From positions 930,001 through 994,000 of the forward strand of contig NZ_CP117267.1 of NCBI RefSeq assembly GCF_007000325.2: a stretch of 64,000 nucleotides of DNA, written 5' to 3'. Positions 1 to 8,524 of this stretch are shown in pieces. The stretch is from Rhizobium rhododendri. Its GTDB lineage: Bacteria; Pseudomonadota; Alphaproteobacteria; Rhizobiales; Rhizobiaceae. A program made the position numbers and the translations under genes. A model generated the notes under the pieces. That model did not search any database. It was given only the letters and a program-made list of their open reading frames with translations, and was not told the origin of the DNA. Numbering within the stretch: the first letter of the stretch is position 1; each line of letters begins with the position of its first letter.

Positions 1-112
1 GCTTGCCGGTGGCGTAGGAACGGCCGAGCGAGTCGACCTTGCGAACGTGAACCGGAGCAGAAGGCTGTTCCGAAACCGTGCCGAGATCCTTCAGGGAAGA
101 GAGGTCAGCCAT
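1..112 (-). CDS. rpsI: 30S ribosomal protein S9, N-terminal part (cut by window edge)
   Basis: Only the first 37 codons are present. The reading frame starts with ATG at 112 on the minus strand and gives [20 protein letters not shown] and onward, the acidic/Pro-rich extension that rhizobial S9 carries before its conserved core. S9 is a small-subunit protein whose C-terminal tail reaches the P-site tRNA; that part lies outside the window. The start is 2 bp after the rplM stop, so the two genes form the usual rplM-rpsI operon. Identity is inferred from the N-terminus plus synteny with rplM. Confidence 0.9.
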   Translation of the reverse strand, partial: MADLSSLKDLGTVSEQPSAPVHVRKVDSLGRSYATGK

Positions 113-114
113 AC

Positions 115-579
115 TCAGGCGCTCCTTGTGTTCTTGCTGTTCAGCGCGGCGACGTCGAGAACGGTCGGCTGCTGCGCTTCATGGGGATGGTTGGAGCCGG
201 TGTAGACGCGCAGGTTCTTCATCTGGCGACGGCCGAGTGGTCCGCGGGGAACCATGCGTTCGACAGCCTTTTCGAGGACGCGCTCAGGAAAGCGGCCTTC
301 GATCAGCTGGCGAGCGGTACGCTCCTTGATGCCGCCGGCATAACCGGTGTGCCAGTAGTAAACCTTGTCTTCGTACTTCTTGCCGGTGAAGACGACCTTC
401 TCGGCATTGATGACGATGACATTGTCGCCGTCGTCGACGTGCGGAGTGAAGGTAGCCTTATGCTTGCCACGCAGACGCATTGCGATAACAGAAGCGAGAC
501 GACCAACGACGAGCCCTTCGGCGTCGATGATGATCCACTTCTTCTCCACCTCTGCAGGCTTCTGGGAGAAGGTTGCCAT
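115..579 (-). CDS. rplM: 50S ribosomal protein L13
   Basis: A 154-residue protein of normal L13 length (about 142-155). It begins [20 protein letters not shown] and carries the L13 hallmarks: the LVVGRLAS motif near residue 25, [12 protein letters not shown] near 51-62, and the signature [20 protein letters not shown] at about 104-123. L13 is an early assembly protein of the large subunit and binds 23S rRNA. rpsI follows 2 bp downstream. Upstream on the minus strand are a plausible sigma-70 promoter (701-729) and a leader hairpin (661-687). Confidence 0.97.
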   Translation of the reverse strand: MATFSQKPAEVEKKWIIIDAEGLVVGRLASVIAMRLRGKHKATFTPHVDDGDNVIVINAEKVVFTGKKYEDKVYYWHTGYAGGIKERTARQLIEGRFPERVLEKAVERMVPRGPLGRRQMKNLRVYTGSNHPHEAQQPTVLDVAALNSKNTRSA

Positions 580-660
580 GTTGTATACTCTCTTTTAGGA
601 CCCAGAACCCGAAGGTCAGGGCGTTTCTTGTTGCTTGAATTGGAAAGGCTTGGCCCGGCC

Positions 661-687
661 AAAAAGAAAGCAGCCCGGAAAGGCTGC
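661..687 (-). terminator. Leader hairpin plus U-run upstream of rplM
   Basis: On the minus strand GCAGCC pairs with GGCTGC (plus 670-687), followed by a run read as TTTCTTTTT (plus 661-669). The shape is that of an intrinsic terminator. It lies just after the predicted rplM start point, so it could be a leader attenuator, an RNA-stability hairpin, or the terminator of an upstream unit. The sequence alone does not decide. Confidence 0.4.
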
Positions 688-700
688 GTTTCTGCTGCGG

Positions 701-729
701 CTTGTAGGGGAAACCCCATCTCAGGTCAA
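701..729 (-). promoter_or_regulatory. Candidate sigma-70 promoter for rplM-rpsI
   Basis: Minus strand TTGACC (729-724), a 17-bp spacer, then TACAAG (706-701). Transcription would start near 694 and read the hairpin at 687-661 at once, then rplM at 579. Spacing is ideal and the boxes are moderately good. Confidence 0.45.
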
Positions 730-1172
730 GATTGGCATTTCGAGAGACGGTTAAAAATAGTCAATGATATCAACGCTCTAGGAATGTGGTATATCAATAC
801 CACAAAATTCATGGCGTCTGATGTCTTCTATGACTAAAGCTCAGGGCGATCATTTCATCGAAAGTAAGCTGAAAAGCTTCAACGTCGCGACAATCAAGCC
901 TCTACCGAAGAGGGTAAACTCGAGTATTATTGTCGCTCTGCGAGCAACAGAGAAGCATCTGTTCGTCCACTGTCACAATGTTGCAATGCACCAAAGGCGG
1001 TAGCGGAATATCTGCGGCAACTATAAGATGTTACTGATGGATACCAGAACAAAAGTAGACCGAAACAGGACAATTGATAGAACCTTGTCCCGCTCCAATT
1101 TGGCTCGCTCTTTATCACTCTCAGCTGCGCTCGCTGGCGGTTTTGGAGCTCAAGTTAGGCGGCGTACCAAAA

Positions 1173-1499
1173 TCAACGGTCGGGTATGATCTCGTCGTCG
1201 TCCAGTTCGCTTGTCGAGTGACAGGTGTAGACCGGACAGTTTTTCGTGTCCTTCGTCGGCAGCGTGTCTTCGAAAGCATATTCGCCGAAATTGCAGGCCC
1301 CGCGGTCGCTGACGTAGCGGTCATAAAGCGTCAGGTTTTTCGTCCGTTCCGCAGGGTGACGGAAAATCACGGCGCGTTCGCGGCCGATCAGCGCCTGCGC
1401 TGCCGAGCAGCTGTATGACATGGAGTTGTAGCGATTGATCGCCAGTGCGGGCGTCGCCATAGATGCTGCCAAAACGCCGAGTAGGATGATTTTTTGCAT
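1173..1499 (-). CDS. Small secreted protein of unknown function
   Basis: A 108-residue protein when started at ATG 1499 (MQKIILLGVLAASMATPALA). That start has AGGA 8-9 bp upstream and directly opens a signal peptide: Lys, hydrophobic core, cleavage after PALA. The longer start at 1526 would put extra residues before the signal. The mature part holds four cysteines (SYSCSAAQ, RGACNFGE, KNCPVYTC), suggesting two disulfides in the periplasm. The family is not recognised. It stands alone between the rplM region and a divergent CoA-binding protein gene. Confidence 0.7.
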   Translation of the reverse strand: MQKIILLGVLAASMATPALAINRYNSMSYSCSAAQALIGRERAVIFRHPAERTKNLTLYDRYVSDRGACNFGEYAFEDTLPTKDTKNCPVYTCHSTSELDDDEIIPDR

Positions 1500-1608
1500 G
1501 AGACTGTCCTCACAGGTTCGGTTCATGCCTATATACGCAGAAGCGGTACGCTAGTTTCCGCTGGATACGACAAAAACGTAACTGTGATCGAAGCTGGAGA
1601 TGTCAGCA

Positions 1609-2040
1609 ATGAACCACGACCGTTATGACGATTCCTACATCGCCGATATTCTGCACAGCGTGAAGACCATCGCACTGGTCGGCGCGTCCCCGAATGCTGC
1701 ACGCCCGAGCAATGGGGTGATGGGCTATCTGCTGGCCAAAGGCTATCACGTCATCCCGGTCAATCCAGGCCTGGTCGGCAAGGAAATCCTCGGCCAGCCG
1801 GTGTTCGGCAAGCTCGCCGACATTCCCGAGCCTGTCGATATGGTCGATGTGTTTCGCGCGCCCGAATATCTGGATGCCGTCGTCGAGGATGCGCTGGCGC
1901 TTCCGGCCAAGCCGCAGGTCATCTGGTCGCAGCTGGACATCCGCGACGATGCGGCCGCCGAAAAGGCCGAGGCGGCCGGCGTGAAGGTGGTCATGAACCG
2001 CTGCCCGGCAATCGAGATCCCGAGACTTGCCTCCGCCTGA
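1609..2040 (+). CDS. CoA-binding domain protein (YccU-like)
   Basis: A 143-residue single-domain Rossmann protein. It has the CoA_binding_2 pattern: IALVGASPNAARPSNGVMGYL near the N-terminus, a second segment KGYHVIPVNPG, then DMVDVFR and the late VVMNRCPAIEIPR with the conserved Cys. Related proteins bind CoA, but their physiological role is unknown. The start at 1609 is chosen because GGAG (1596-1599) sits 9 bp before it; the in-frame ATG at 1600 directly abuts the same GGAG. It precedes the O-acetylhomoserine sulfhydrylase gene in the same direction with a 118-bp gap, so the two may be co-transcribed. Confidence 0.85.
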   Translation: MNHDRYDDSYIADILHSVKTIALVGASPNAARPSNGVMGYLLAKGYHVIPVNPGLVGKEILGQPVFGKLADIPEPVDMVDVFRAPEYLDAVVEDALALPAKPQVIWSQLDIRDDAAAEKAEAAGVKVVMNRCPAIEIPRLASA

Positions 2041-2158
2041 TCGACTGCCCGTGCAGGGTAGGATTTTCTCCGCTTCAGGCGGGAATGAGAAAAGATCGCG
2101 ATGAATTTGCATCGCCGTCGCGCTATGGTCGTCCGTGAGATATTGAGGGAGGACTACC

Positions 2159-3442
2159 ATGGCGACCACCAATCCGGGCTTCGACACGCTGGCAATTCAT
2201 GCAGGCGCACAGCCCGATCCGACGACCGGCGCCCGCGCGACGCCGATCTACCAGACGACCGCCTATGTCTTCAGCGACGCGGATGCCGCAGCCGCCCTGT
2301 TCGGGCTGCAGCAGTTCGGAAACATCTACACCCGCATCATGAACCCGACCCAGGCCGTGCTCGAGGAGCGCGTCGCGGCACTCGAAGGCGGCACGGCGGC
2401 GCTGGCGGTAGCATCGGGCCATGCGGCTCAGCTTCTGGTGTTCCACACCATCATGCAGCCGGGCGATAATTTCGTTGCGGCAAGCAAGCTTTACGGCGGT
2501 TCGATCAACCAGTTCGGTCATGCCTTCAAGAATTACGGCTGGCAGGCGCGCTGGGCCGATCCGCTGGAGCCCGAGAGTTTCGAGAGCCAGATCGACGATC
2601 GTACCCGCGCAATCTTCATCGAGAGCCTTGCCAATCCGGCCGGCACCTTCATCGACATTGCTGCCATCGCCGCCGTCGCCCACCGCCACGGCCTGCCGCT
2701 GATCGTCGATAACACGCTGGCAAGCCCCTATCTGATCCGCCCCCTCGAACACGGCGCCGATATCGTCGTGCATTCGCTGACCAAGTTCATGGGTGGCCAC
2801 GGCAATTCGATGGGCGGCGTCATCGTCGACGGCGGCACCTTCGACTGGTCCGCATCCGGCAACTATCCGATGCTGTCGGCGCCGCGCCCCGAATATAACG
2901 GCATGGTGCTGCATGCGACCTTCGGCAATTTTGCCTTCGCCATCGCCTGCCGCGTCCTTGGGCTGCGCGATCTCGGTCCGTCCATCGCCCCGTTTAATGC
3001 CTTCCTGATCCTCACCGGCATCGAGACGCTGCCGCTCCGCATGCAGCGCCATTGCGACAACGCGCTTGAAGTCGCGGGGTGGCTGAAGCGACACCCCAAG
3101 GTCGCCTGGGTCAAGTATGCCGGTCTTGCCGACGATCCCAACCATGCCTTGCAGCAACGCTATTCGCCTAAGGGCGCCGGCGCCGTCTTCACCTTCGGCC
3201 TGAAGAACGGCTACGAGGCGGGAAAGACCTTTGTCGAGAGCCTGACGCTGTTCTCGCATCTCGCCAATGTCGGAGACACCCGCTCGCTTGTCATCCACCC
3301 CGCGTCCACCACCCACAAGCAACTGAGCGACGACCAAAAGACAGCCGCAGGTGCCGGCCCCGACGTCGTCCGCCTCTCCGTGGGAATCGAGGACGTGAAG
3401 GATATCATCGCGGATCTGGAGCAGGCGTTGTCGAAGGTTTAG
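2159..3442 (+). CDS. metY: O-acetylhomoserine sulfhydrylase / aminocarboxypropyltransferase
   Basis: A 427-residue Cys/Met-metabolism PLP enzyme of normal length. Visible motifs are [12 protein letters not shown] near residue 25, the substrate loop with [11 protein letters not shown], the phosphate-binding ASGHAAQ, and the Schiff-base lysine in [11 protein letters not shown] (Lys209). The family makes homocysteine from O-acetylhomoserine and sulfide, or methionine from methanethiol, in the cytoplasm. The motif MNPTQ and the length favour the OAH-sulfhydrylase branch over cystathionine gamma-synthase. A strong GGGAGG ribosome site precedes the ATG. metY and metZ are not separable by eye, so the symbol is a best guess. 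Confidence 0.85.
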   Translation: MATTNPGFDTLAIHAGAQPDPTTGARATPIYQTTAYVFSDADAAAALFGLQQFGNIYTRIMNPTQAVLEERVAALEGGTAALAVASGHAAQLLVFHTIMQPGDNFVAASKLYGGSINQFGHAFKNYGWQARWADPLEPESFESQIDDRTRAIFIESLANPAGTFIDIAAIAAVAHRHGLPLIVDNTLASPYLIRPLEHGADIVVHSLTKFMGGHGNSMGGVIVDGGTFDWSASGNYPMLSAPRPEYNGMVLHATFGNFAFAIACRVLGLRDLGPSIAPFNAFLILTGIETLPLRMQRHCDNALEVAGWLKRHPKVAWVKYAGLADDPNHALQQRYSPKGAGAVFTFGLKNGYEAGKTFVESLTLFSHLANVGDTRSLVIHPASTTHKQLSDDQKTAAGAGPDVVRLSVGIEDVKDIIADLEQALSKV

Positions 3443-3568
3443 GAGCAGCCATCGCCATCGGAAACTGCCCTGCCGTAGAGCAGGGCAGTTCCAATCCGCC
3501 ATTATCCACTCTCGACGCTCTTGTGCTACAGGCAGGGCCTGTCACCAAGATCAGATGCGAGACTTCCG

Positions 3569-3913
3569 ATGACCAATGCCATCCTTTTCGACGCTACAGC
3601 CATCGCTCCTGAATTCGGCGTGCCTGCTGCCGATCGCGTGCTTTCCGGCAACCCCCAGTTTCGGACATGGAGCCTCGACGAGGCCGAGGGTGGCATTTAC
3701 GCCGGCATATGGGAGGCGACTCCCGGATCGTGGCGCATCGTCTATGAGGAGTGGGAATACTTTTCCATTCTGTCGGGATACTCCATCGTGACAGAGGATG
3801 GCGGCGAGGCGCATCATCTTCGCGCAGGCGACCGCATGGTCTTGAAACCCGGCTTCAGCGGAAGCTGGGAAGTGATTGAAACGACTCGCAAGGATTATGT
3901 CGTGCGGCTTTAG
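3569..3913 (+). CDS. Cupin-domain protein
   Basis: A 114-residue single-cupin protein starting MTNAILFDATAIAPEFG. The core reads GIYAGIWEATPGSWRIVYEEWEYFSILSGYSIVTEDGGEAHHLRAGDRMVLKPGFSGSWEV (shown in parts: IWEATPG, EEWEYFSILSG, GDRMVLKPGFSG). This pattern is typical of the DUF861 / ureidoglycine-aminohydrolase-like cupin family. The usual first-motif histidine is replaced (EEWEYF), as in much of that family, so catalysis is uncertain. Start 3569 is preferred over the frame's upstream codon at 3521, which would add 16 non-family residues. No operon partner is evident; pstS follows after 300 bp. Confidence 0.75.
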   Translation: MTNAILFDATAIAPEFGVPAADRVLSGNPQFRTWSLDEAEGGIYAGIWEATPGSWRIVYEEWEYFSILSGYSIVTEDGGEAHHLRAGDRMVLKPGFSGSWEVIETTRKDYVVRL

Positions 3914-4214
3914 GCGAGGGCGCAGGCTCCGGGCTGGCCGTTGCGCTCGACGACGATGGCCTTGCTCCCGTGACGAGCGGCAGTTGCTGTCTGCCCAGCC
4001 CCATTGGCGCGGTCTGCATTCTCGATCCATGCGGCCGCACACGCCCTGAAAACCGTGTCATTTGGCCATCATCAAACTGTCATCAAACTGAAACATTGCA
4101 ACTATAGAGCCATCCATGTCGCCGGAAGTGGCGGCCGTGATGGATCGATGGACGGTCCGTTTGTGGCTCCCTTCCGCCCGCCATCCGATCATCACTCAAG
4201 GAAGTGAGACCCTT
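3914..4214. other. pstS upstream region
   Basis: A gene-free 300 bp. The half next to pstS holds the tandem Pho box (4055-4094) and a -10 element. An in-frame ATG at 4116 would prepend 33 residues to PstS ahead of its signal peptide and is rejected as a start. The half next to the cupin gene shows nothing recognisable. Confidence 0.6.
4055..4108 (+). promoter_or_regulatory. Tandem Pho box and -10 of the pst operon
   Basis: Four 7-mers are spaced exactly 11 bp apart: GTGTCAT (4055), CCATCAT (4066), CTGTCAT (4077) and CTGAAAC (4088), each separated by 4 bp. The best unit, CTGTCAT-CAAA-CTGAAAC (4077-4094), matches the PhoB consensus CTGTCAT-N4-CTGTCAT. TATAGA (4103-4108) starts 9 bp after the last half-site, the position expected for a -10 box at a PhoB-activated promoter that lacks a good -35. 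Predicted to be activated by PhoB under phosphate limitation. Confidence 0.8.
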
Positions 4215-5240
4215 ATGTTGAATTTGAAAATCCGCACCCTCTGCCTGAGCGCAGGCCTGGTCGTCACCATGACGGCTTCGGCCATAGCTGCCGACATCAC
4301 CGGCGCTGGTTCGAGCTTCATCGCTCCGGTTCTGTCCAAGTGGGCCGAGGGTTACAAGGCTGCAACCAACAACTCCGTCAACTACCAGTCGGTTGGTTCG
4401 GGCGCCGGCATCAAGCAGCTCCTCGACAAGACCATCATCTTCGGCGCTTCGGACAAGCCGATGAGCGACGCAGATCTCGAGAAGAACGGCATTGCCCAGT
4501 TCCCGATGATCTCCGGCGGCATCGTCGTTTCCTATAACGTCGAAGGCGTAAAGCCGGGCGAACTCATTCTCGACGGCACGACGCTCGCCGACATCTTCCT
4601 CGGCAAGATTGCCAAGTGGGACGATGCTGCGATCAAGGCTCTCAACCCCAACGTAAAGCTGCCTTCCACGGCGATCTCCGTCGTTTACCGCGCTGACAGC
4701 TCTGGCACGACCTTCAACTTCACCGACTACCTCTCGAAGGTTTCACCGGATTGGAAGTCGAAAGTTGGTTCCAACACGGCTGTTGAATGGCCGGTCGGCT
4801 TCGGCGCCAAGGGTTCGGAAGGCGTTTCCACAACCGTCAACCAGACGGCTGGTTCGATCTCCTACGTTGAATACTCGTATGTCGTCGCCAACCACATCGG
4901 TTTCGCGAAGATGAAGAATTCCGCCGGCAAGGTTATCGAGCCTAGCCTGGAAACCTTCAAGGCTGCTGCTTCGAACGCCGATTGGGCACATGCCAAGAAC
5001 TTCAACCTGATCCTCACAAACCAGCCGGGTGAAAACAGCTGGCCGATTGCAGCGTCTACCTGGGTCATGCTTTACAAGAAGCCTGCCGATCCTGCTGCAA
5101 ACGCAGAAGCCCTGAAGTTCTTCAAGTGGGCCTACGAGAAGGGCCAGAAGTCGGCGACCGACATGTCCTACCTTGCTGTTCCGGAATCGGTTGCCAAGGT
5201 CGTGGAAGAGTCCTGGAAGAAAGACTTCGGCACCAAGTAA
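4215..5240 (+). CDS. pstS: Phosphate ABC transporter, periplasmic binding protein
   Basis: A 341-residue precursor (E. coli PstS is 346). The signal peptide [20 protein letters not shown] continues to a cleavage site after ASAIAA. The mature N-terminus [17 protein letters not shown] carries the phosphate-binding GAGSSF motif; [16 protein letters not shown] near residue 160 and [21 protein letters not shown] near 200 are the other binding loops of the family. The start at 4215 has AAGGAAGTGAG upstream and places the signal peptide first. It is the first gene of pstSCAB, controlled by the Pho box at 4055-4094. A strong hairpin follows the stop codon and probably raises pstS expression relative to pstCAB. 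Confidence 0.96.
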   Translation: MLNLKIRTLCLSAGLVVTMTASAIAADITGAGSSFIAPVLSKWAEGYKAATNNSVNYQSVGSGAGIKQLLDKTIIFGASDKPMSDADLEKNGIAQFPMISGGIVVSYNVEGVKPGELILDGTTLADIFLGKIAKWDDAAIKALNPNVKLPSTAISVVYRADSSGTTFNFTDYLSKVSPDWKSKVGSNTAVEWPVGFGAKGSEGVSTTVNQTAGSISYVEYSYVVANHIGFAKMKNSAGKVIEPSLETFKAAASNADWAHAKNFNLILTNQPGENSWPIAASTWVMLYKKPADPAANAEALKFFKWAYEKGQKSATDMSYLAVPESVAKVVEESWKKDFGTK

Positions 5241-5263
5241 TCTGTGCTGACTGAAAAACGAGC

Positions 5264-5293
5264 GGCGGACAGGGTATTGCCCTGTCCGCCTTT
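5264..5293 (+). terminator. Intercistronic hairpin between pstS and pstC
   Basis: A perfect 11-bp stem, GGCGGACAGGG (5264-5274) with CCCTGTCCGCC (5280-5290), loop tattg, followed by only three T residues. Together with its place inside an operon, the short T-run suggests a partial terminator or 3'-end protector of pstS mRNA rather than a full stop. Confidence 0.7.
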
Positions 5294-5316
5294 AATGACA
5301 GGACAAGGAGAAAGCG

Positions 5317-6288
5317 ATGGCTGATGCGACTCAGACGGCTGGATTCCAGACCATGGAAACCTCCGCCGTCACCAGAAAATTCCGGACGCAGGATCGGATT
5401 TTCTATTTCATGACGCTCAGCTCGGCTTCTTTTGTCGTGCTTCTGCTGCTGGCAATCCTGACTGTTCTGGTCGTGGATGCCTTGCCAACATTCCAGGCCT
5501 TCGGTTTCTCGTTCCTCTGGGGCACAAGGTGGAGCGCTCCCCTGGAGATTTACGGAGCGGTGCCCGCCCTGGTCGGCACGCTGGTGAGTTCGCTCATCGC
5601 GATGCTGATTGCAGTTCCGCTGGGCATTGGTATCGCCATCTTCCTGACCGAGCTTTGCCCCGGCAGCCTGCGGCGCCCGATCAGCACCGCCATTGAGCTC
5701 TTGGCCGGCGTTCCCTCGATCATCTACGGCATCGTCGGTCTGTTCATGATCGTGCCGCTGATGCAGACTTATGTCCTCCCATTCCTCATGAACACCGTTG
5801 GCCAGGTGCCGCTGATCGGGTCGCTCTTCCAGCCACCTGCACCGGGCGTCGGCCTTTTGACGGCAAGCCTCGTGCTGGCCATCATGATCCTGCCGTTCAT
5901 CACGGCGATTGCCCGCGACGTCTTCACCACCGTGCCGCCGATGCTGCGTGAATCCGCGTACGGCATGGGCATGAGCACCTGGGAAGTGGCGCGCAACATC
6001 CTGATACCCTACACACGCCGCGGTCTCGTCGGCGGCATCATGCTCGGCCTTGGGCGTGCGCTCGGCGAAACCATGGCCGTCACCTTCGTTGTCGGCTCCG
6101 TCAGCCGCCTGCAGTCGTCGATCATCTCGCCGTCGACCACCATTTCCGCCCAGATCGCCAATAATTTCGGCGACGCCGACGGTCTGCAATTTTCGAGCCT
6201 GATGGCACTCGGCCTGCTCCTGTTCGTCCTTTCCTTCTGCGTGCTTGCAGTGGCGAGATGGATGATCGGCCGCGTCGACTCGTTTTGA
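5317..6288 (+). CDS. pstC: Phosphate ABC transporter, permease PstC
   Basis: A 323-residue inner-membrane protein with about six TM segments. The first spans residues 30-52 (FYFMTLSSASFVVLLLLAIL region). The family motif is IELLAGVPSIIYGIVGLF near 125-142, and the permease EAA loop is ESAYGMGMSTWEVARNILIPY near 211-231. Its length matches PstC (about 319). PstC pairs with PstA to form the channel for phosphate delivered by PstS. A GGAG ribosome site lies 8 bp before ATG 5317. The gene ends 11 bp before pstA. Confidence 0.96.
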   Translation: MADATQTAGFQTMETSAVTRKFRTQDRIFYFMTLSSASFVVLLLLAILTVLVVDALPTFQAFGFSFLWGTRWSAPLEIYGAVPALVGTLVSSLIAMLIAVPLGIGIAIFLTELCPGSLRRPISTAIELLAGVPSIIYGIVGLFMIVPLMQTYVLPFLMNTVGQVPLIGSLFQPPAPGVGLLTASLVLAIMILPFITAIARDVFTTVPPMLRESAYGMGMSTWEVARNILIPYTRRGLVGGIMLGLGRALGETMAVTFVVGSVSRLQSSIISPSTTISAQIANNFGDADGLQFSSLMALGLLLFVLSFCVLAVARWMIGRVDSF

Positions 6289-6299
6289 GGAAGAAAGCC

Positions 6300-7151
6300 A
6301 TGGAAAACGCAATTCGTCAGAGGATCATCTCGCGCCGCCATATGACGAACCAGGTCATGATGGCCTTGTCGTTTCTCGCTGCCATCCTCGGCATACTGTT
6401 CCTGAGCGTCATCCTCGTGACCTTGGTTTATCGAGGTGTCACGGCACTCAGCCTCGACGTGTTTACGATGTCGATCCCGGCCCAGGGCTCGCGCGGCGGC
6501 CTGCTGAACGCCATATACGGTACCTTCATCGTGACCGGTCTGGCGACCCTGCTGGCAGCACCGATCGGCATTCTTGCCGGCACCTACCTGGTAGAATTCG
6601 CCAACGGCAGCAAGCTTGCCGAGGTCGCCAAGTTCATCAACGACATCCTGCTCTCCGCACCCTCGATCATCATCGGCGTGTTCGTCTACGGTGTCGTGGT
6701 CGTGCCGATGCATGGGAACTCCGCCATCGCCGGCATCCTTGCATTGGCGCTCATCGCGCTCCCGGTCATCAACCGCACGACGCAGGACATGCTTCTGCTG
6801 GTGCCGAACTCGCTTCGTGAAGCAACGGCGGCCCTTGGCGCGCCACGCTGGAAAGCGATGACGACTGTGATATACAAGTCTGCCTGGTCGGGCATCCTGA
6901 CGGGCATCCTGCTGGCCGTTGCCCGTATCAGTGGTGAGACCGCGCCGCTGCTGTTTACGGCCGGCTATAGCAAGTTCATGCAGGGGGGACTGACCGGTCC
7001 GATCGCCACGCTGCCGGTTGCCATCAACACGCTGGCCGCTGATGCCGGTGAGGATCTGAAGCAATTGGCCTGGGCAGGCGCGCTGATCATCACTGTCGCC
7101 ATTCTGGCCCTCAATATCATTGCCCGTTTTCTGAGTGGGCGCCGCCAGTGA
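6300..7151 (+). CDS. pstA: Phosphate ABC transporter, permease PstA
   Basis: A 283-residue membrane protein starting [20 protein letters not shown], with GAGGAAG just upstream; the frame's earlier codon at 6258 overlaps pstC and is not used. Six TM segments are visible. Key segments are [15 protein letters not shown] near residue 115 and the EAA loop [24 protein letters not shown] near 172-195 (family form LREAAxALGAPxW). It forms the heterodimeric channel with PstC. The stop overlaps an in-frame GTG of the pstB frame, but pstB most likely starts 30 bp further on. Confidence 0.95.
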   Translation: MENAIRQRIISRRHMTNQVMMALSFLAAILGILFLSVILVTLVYRGVTALSLDVFTMSIPAQGSRGGLLNAIYGTFIVTGLATLLAAPIGILAGTYLVEFANGSKLAEVAKFINDILLSAPSIIIGVFVYGVVVVPMHGNSAIAGILALALIALPVINRTTQDMLLLVPNSLREATAALGAPRWKAMTTVIYKSAWSGILTGILLAVARISGETAPLLFTAGYSKFMQGGLTGPIATLPVAINTLAADAGEDLKQLAWAGALIITVAILALNIIARFLSGRRQ

Positions 7152-7180
7152 CGCAGCCGCCGAACGATAGGAATAAGACC

Positions 7181-8017
7181 ATGAACATGAGCGACAACAA
7201 TTTCCTGAGCGTTAACGCACAGTCGGGCAAGGGCGCAGTCTCCGCTTCGGATATTGGTGACCTTCCGAAGCTCGATGTGAAGAACCTCGATTTCACCTAT
7301 CAGAACGGCCATCGCGTTCTGAAGGGTGTGAACATGAGCATCAGCAAGAATGCCGTGACGGCGTTCATCGGTCCTTCGGGCTGCGGAAAGTCCACGCTGC
7401 TGCGCACCTTCAACCGCATGTATGATCTTTATCCGGGCCAGACGGCTTCTGGGGAGATCCTGCTGGACGGTCGCAACATACTCAGCAAGGACGTCGATCT
7501 GAACGATCTGCGTGCCAAGGTCGGCATGGTGTTCCAGAAGCCGACGCCGTTCCCGATGTCGATCTATGAAAACGTCGCTTTTGGCATTCGTCTCTATGAG
7601 AAGATTTCCAAGGCGGAGATGGATGCGCGCGTCGAACAGGCGCTGACCGTCACGGCGCTGTGGGGCGAAGTGAAGGACAAGCTGCACCAGAGCGGCCTCG
7701 GGCTTTCCGGCGGCCAGCAGCAGCGTCTCTGCATCGCCCGCGCCATCGCCGTGAAACCATCCGTCCTGCTGTTGGACGAACCGACATCGGCACTCGATCC
7801 GATCTCGACTGCCAAGATCGAGGAACTGGTTGCGCAATTGAAGGGCGATTTCACCATCGTCATCGTCACGCACAACATGCAGCAGGCCAGCCGTATCTCC
7901 GACAAGACCGCCTTCATGTATCTCGGCGACCTGATCGAATACGGCGCCACCGACCAGATCTTCCAGGCGCCGAAGAACAAGCGTACCGAAGACTACATCA
8001 CCGGCCGCTACGGCTGA
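7181..8017 (+). CDS. pstB: Phosphate ABC transporter, ATPase PstB
   Basis: A 278-residue cytoplasmic ATPase with a rhizobial N-terminal extension of about 20 residues relative to E. coli PstB (257). Walker A is GPSGCGKST near residue 65, the PstB-specific Q-loop region is [20 protein letters not shown], the signature is [14 protein letters not shown], and Walker B is [12 protein letters not shown]. Start 7181 is chosen because AGGA lies 8 bp upstream; a GTG at 7148 overlapping the pstA stop is possible but lacks a ribosome site. The usual downstream phoU is absent: the operon ends in a terminator at 8041-8068. Confidence 0.95.
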   Translation: MNMSDNNFLSVNAQSGKGAVSASDIGDLPKLDVKNLDFTYQNGHRVLKGVNMSISKNAVTAFIGPSGCGKSTLLRTFNRMYDLYPGQTASGEILLDGRNILSKDVDLNDLRAKVGMVFQKPTPFPMSIYENVAFGIRLYEKISKAEMDARVEQALTVTALWGEVKDKLHQSGLGLSGGQQQRLCIARAIAVKPSVLLLDEPTSALDPISTAKIEELVAQLKGDFTIVIVTHNMQQASRISDKTAFMYLGDLIEYGATDQIFQAPKNKRTEDYITGRYG

Positions 8018-8040
8018 TATTTGCCTTTATCGTATTGCAG

Positions 8041-8068
8041 ATGGCGCTCCGCAAGGGGCGCCATTTTT
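8041..8068 (+). terminator. Rho-independent terminator of the pst operon
   Basis: ATGGCGCTCC pairs with GGGGCGCCAT around a GCAA tetraloop, with one T.G pair, followed by TTTTTG. It closes pstSCAB without phoU. Confidence 0.85.
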
Positions 8069-8178
8069 GTTTGGATTTTGCAGCCAGTCGTCGACCACTG
8101 TGCACTCGCCCTCGAAAATGCTGCAGGTTGCATTTCAGTCGTGCTGCGTTATCATCTATGTAAAGTGGGATCATGGTA

Positions 8179-8505
8179 ATGGTAGAAGACAATATCGACC
8201 TGGGGTTGATCGCCAAACTCGTTCAGAAGAACAACGATGAGATGCGCGGTCTTCGCAGAGAGGTGGCCGACATCCGGACACTATGCGTTCAAACATACGA
8301 TTATCTGAACCGCAGCGATAGGCGTTACATGGAGCTACGCGACGATCTCGAGTTGATGATCAAAATGGAGGTAGGCGGCGCGATAACGCACGTCCACTCT
8401 GTCTTGGAGAACTCCCTGGTGCGTATCGAGGGAAAGATCGCCGATGTTTCTGTAAAAGTGGACGATCTCTCGGGCAGGATCTTCGCAGCCGAAAATAAAC
8501 ATTAG
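8179..8505 (+). CDS. Small coiled-coil protein of unknown function
   Basis: A 108-residue protein from ATG 8179 (MVEDNIDLGLIAKLVQKNND). GTGGGA lies 8 bp before this ATG but only 2 bp before the in-frame ATG at 8173, so the later start is chosen. It is highly charged and heptad-like throughout (EMRGLRREVADIRTL, then ENSLVRIEGKIADVSVKVDDL), predicting a long helix and probably a dimeric coiled coil. It has no signal peptide or TM segment. Similar short polypeptides are common in rhizobia, sometimes next to mobile DNA. The family is unknown. It is convergent with the P450 gene. Confidence 0.65.
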   Translation: MVEDNIDLGLIAKLVQKNNDEMRGLRREVADIRTLCVQTYDYLNRSDRRYMELRDDLELMIKMEVGGAITHVHSVLENSLVRIEGKIADVSVKVDDLSGRIFAAENKH

Positions 8506-8524
8506 CTGATAGCTAAAATCCCGC

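Larger units (their letters stand above)
580..1172. other. Intergenic region between rplM and the small secreted protein gene
   Basis: About 590 bp without a convincing gene. The first 150 bp holds the rplM promoter and leader hairpin. The rest (about 730-1172) is AT-richer than the flanking genes and contains only short ORFs with no ribosome-binding site or recognisable product. Around 778-814 there is a small A+T-rich dyad (gtggtatatcaataccac). Confidence 0.5.

Noticed and set aside
821..1118. Short open frames in the rplM upstream gap
   Set aside because: They lack Shine-Dalgarno sites and resemble no known family. The region is better described as intergenic.
4116..4214. N-terminal extension of PstS from ATG 4116
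   Set aside because: It would put 33 residues before the signal peptide, and it begins right after the -10 box, around the likely transcription start.
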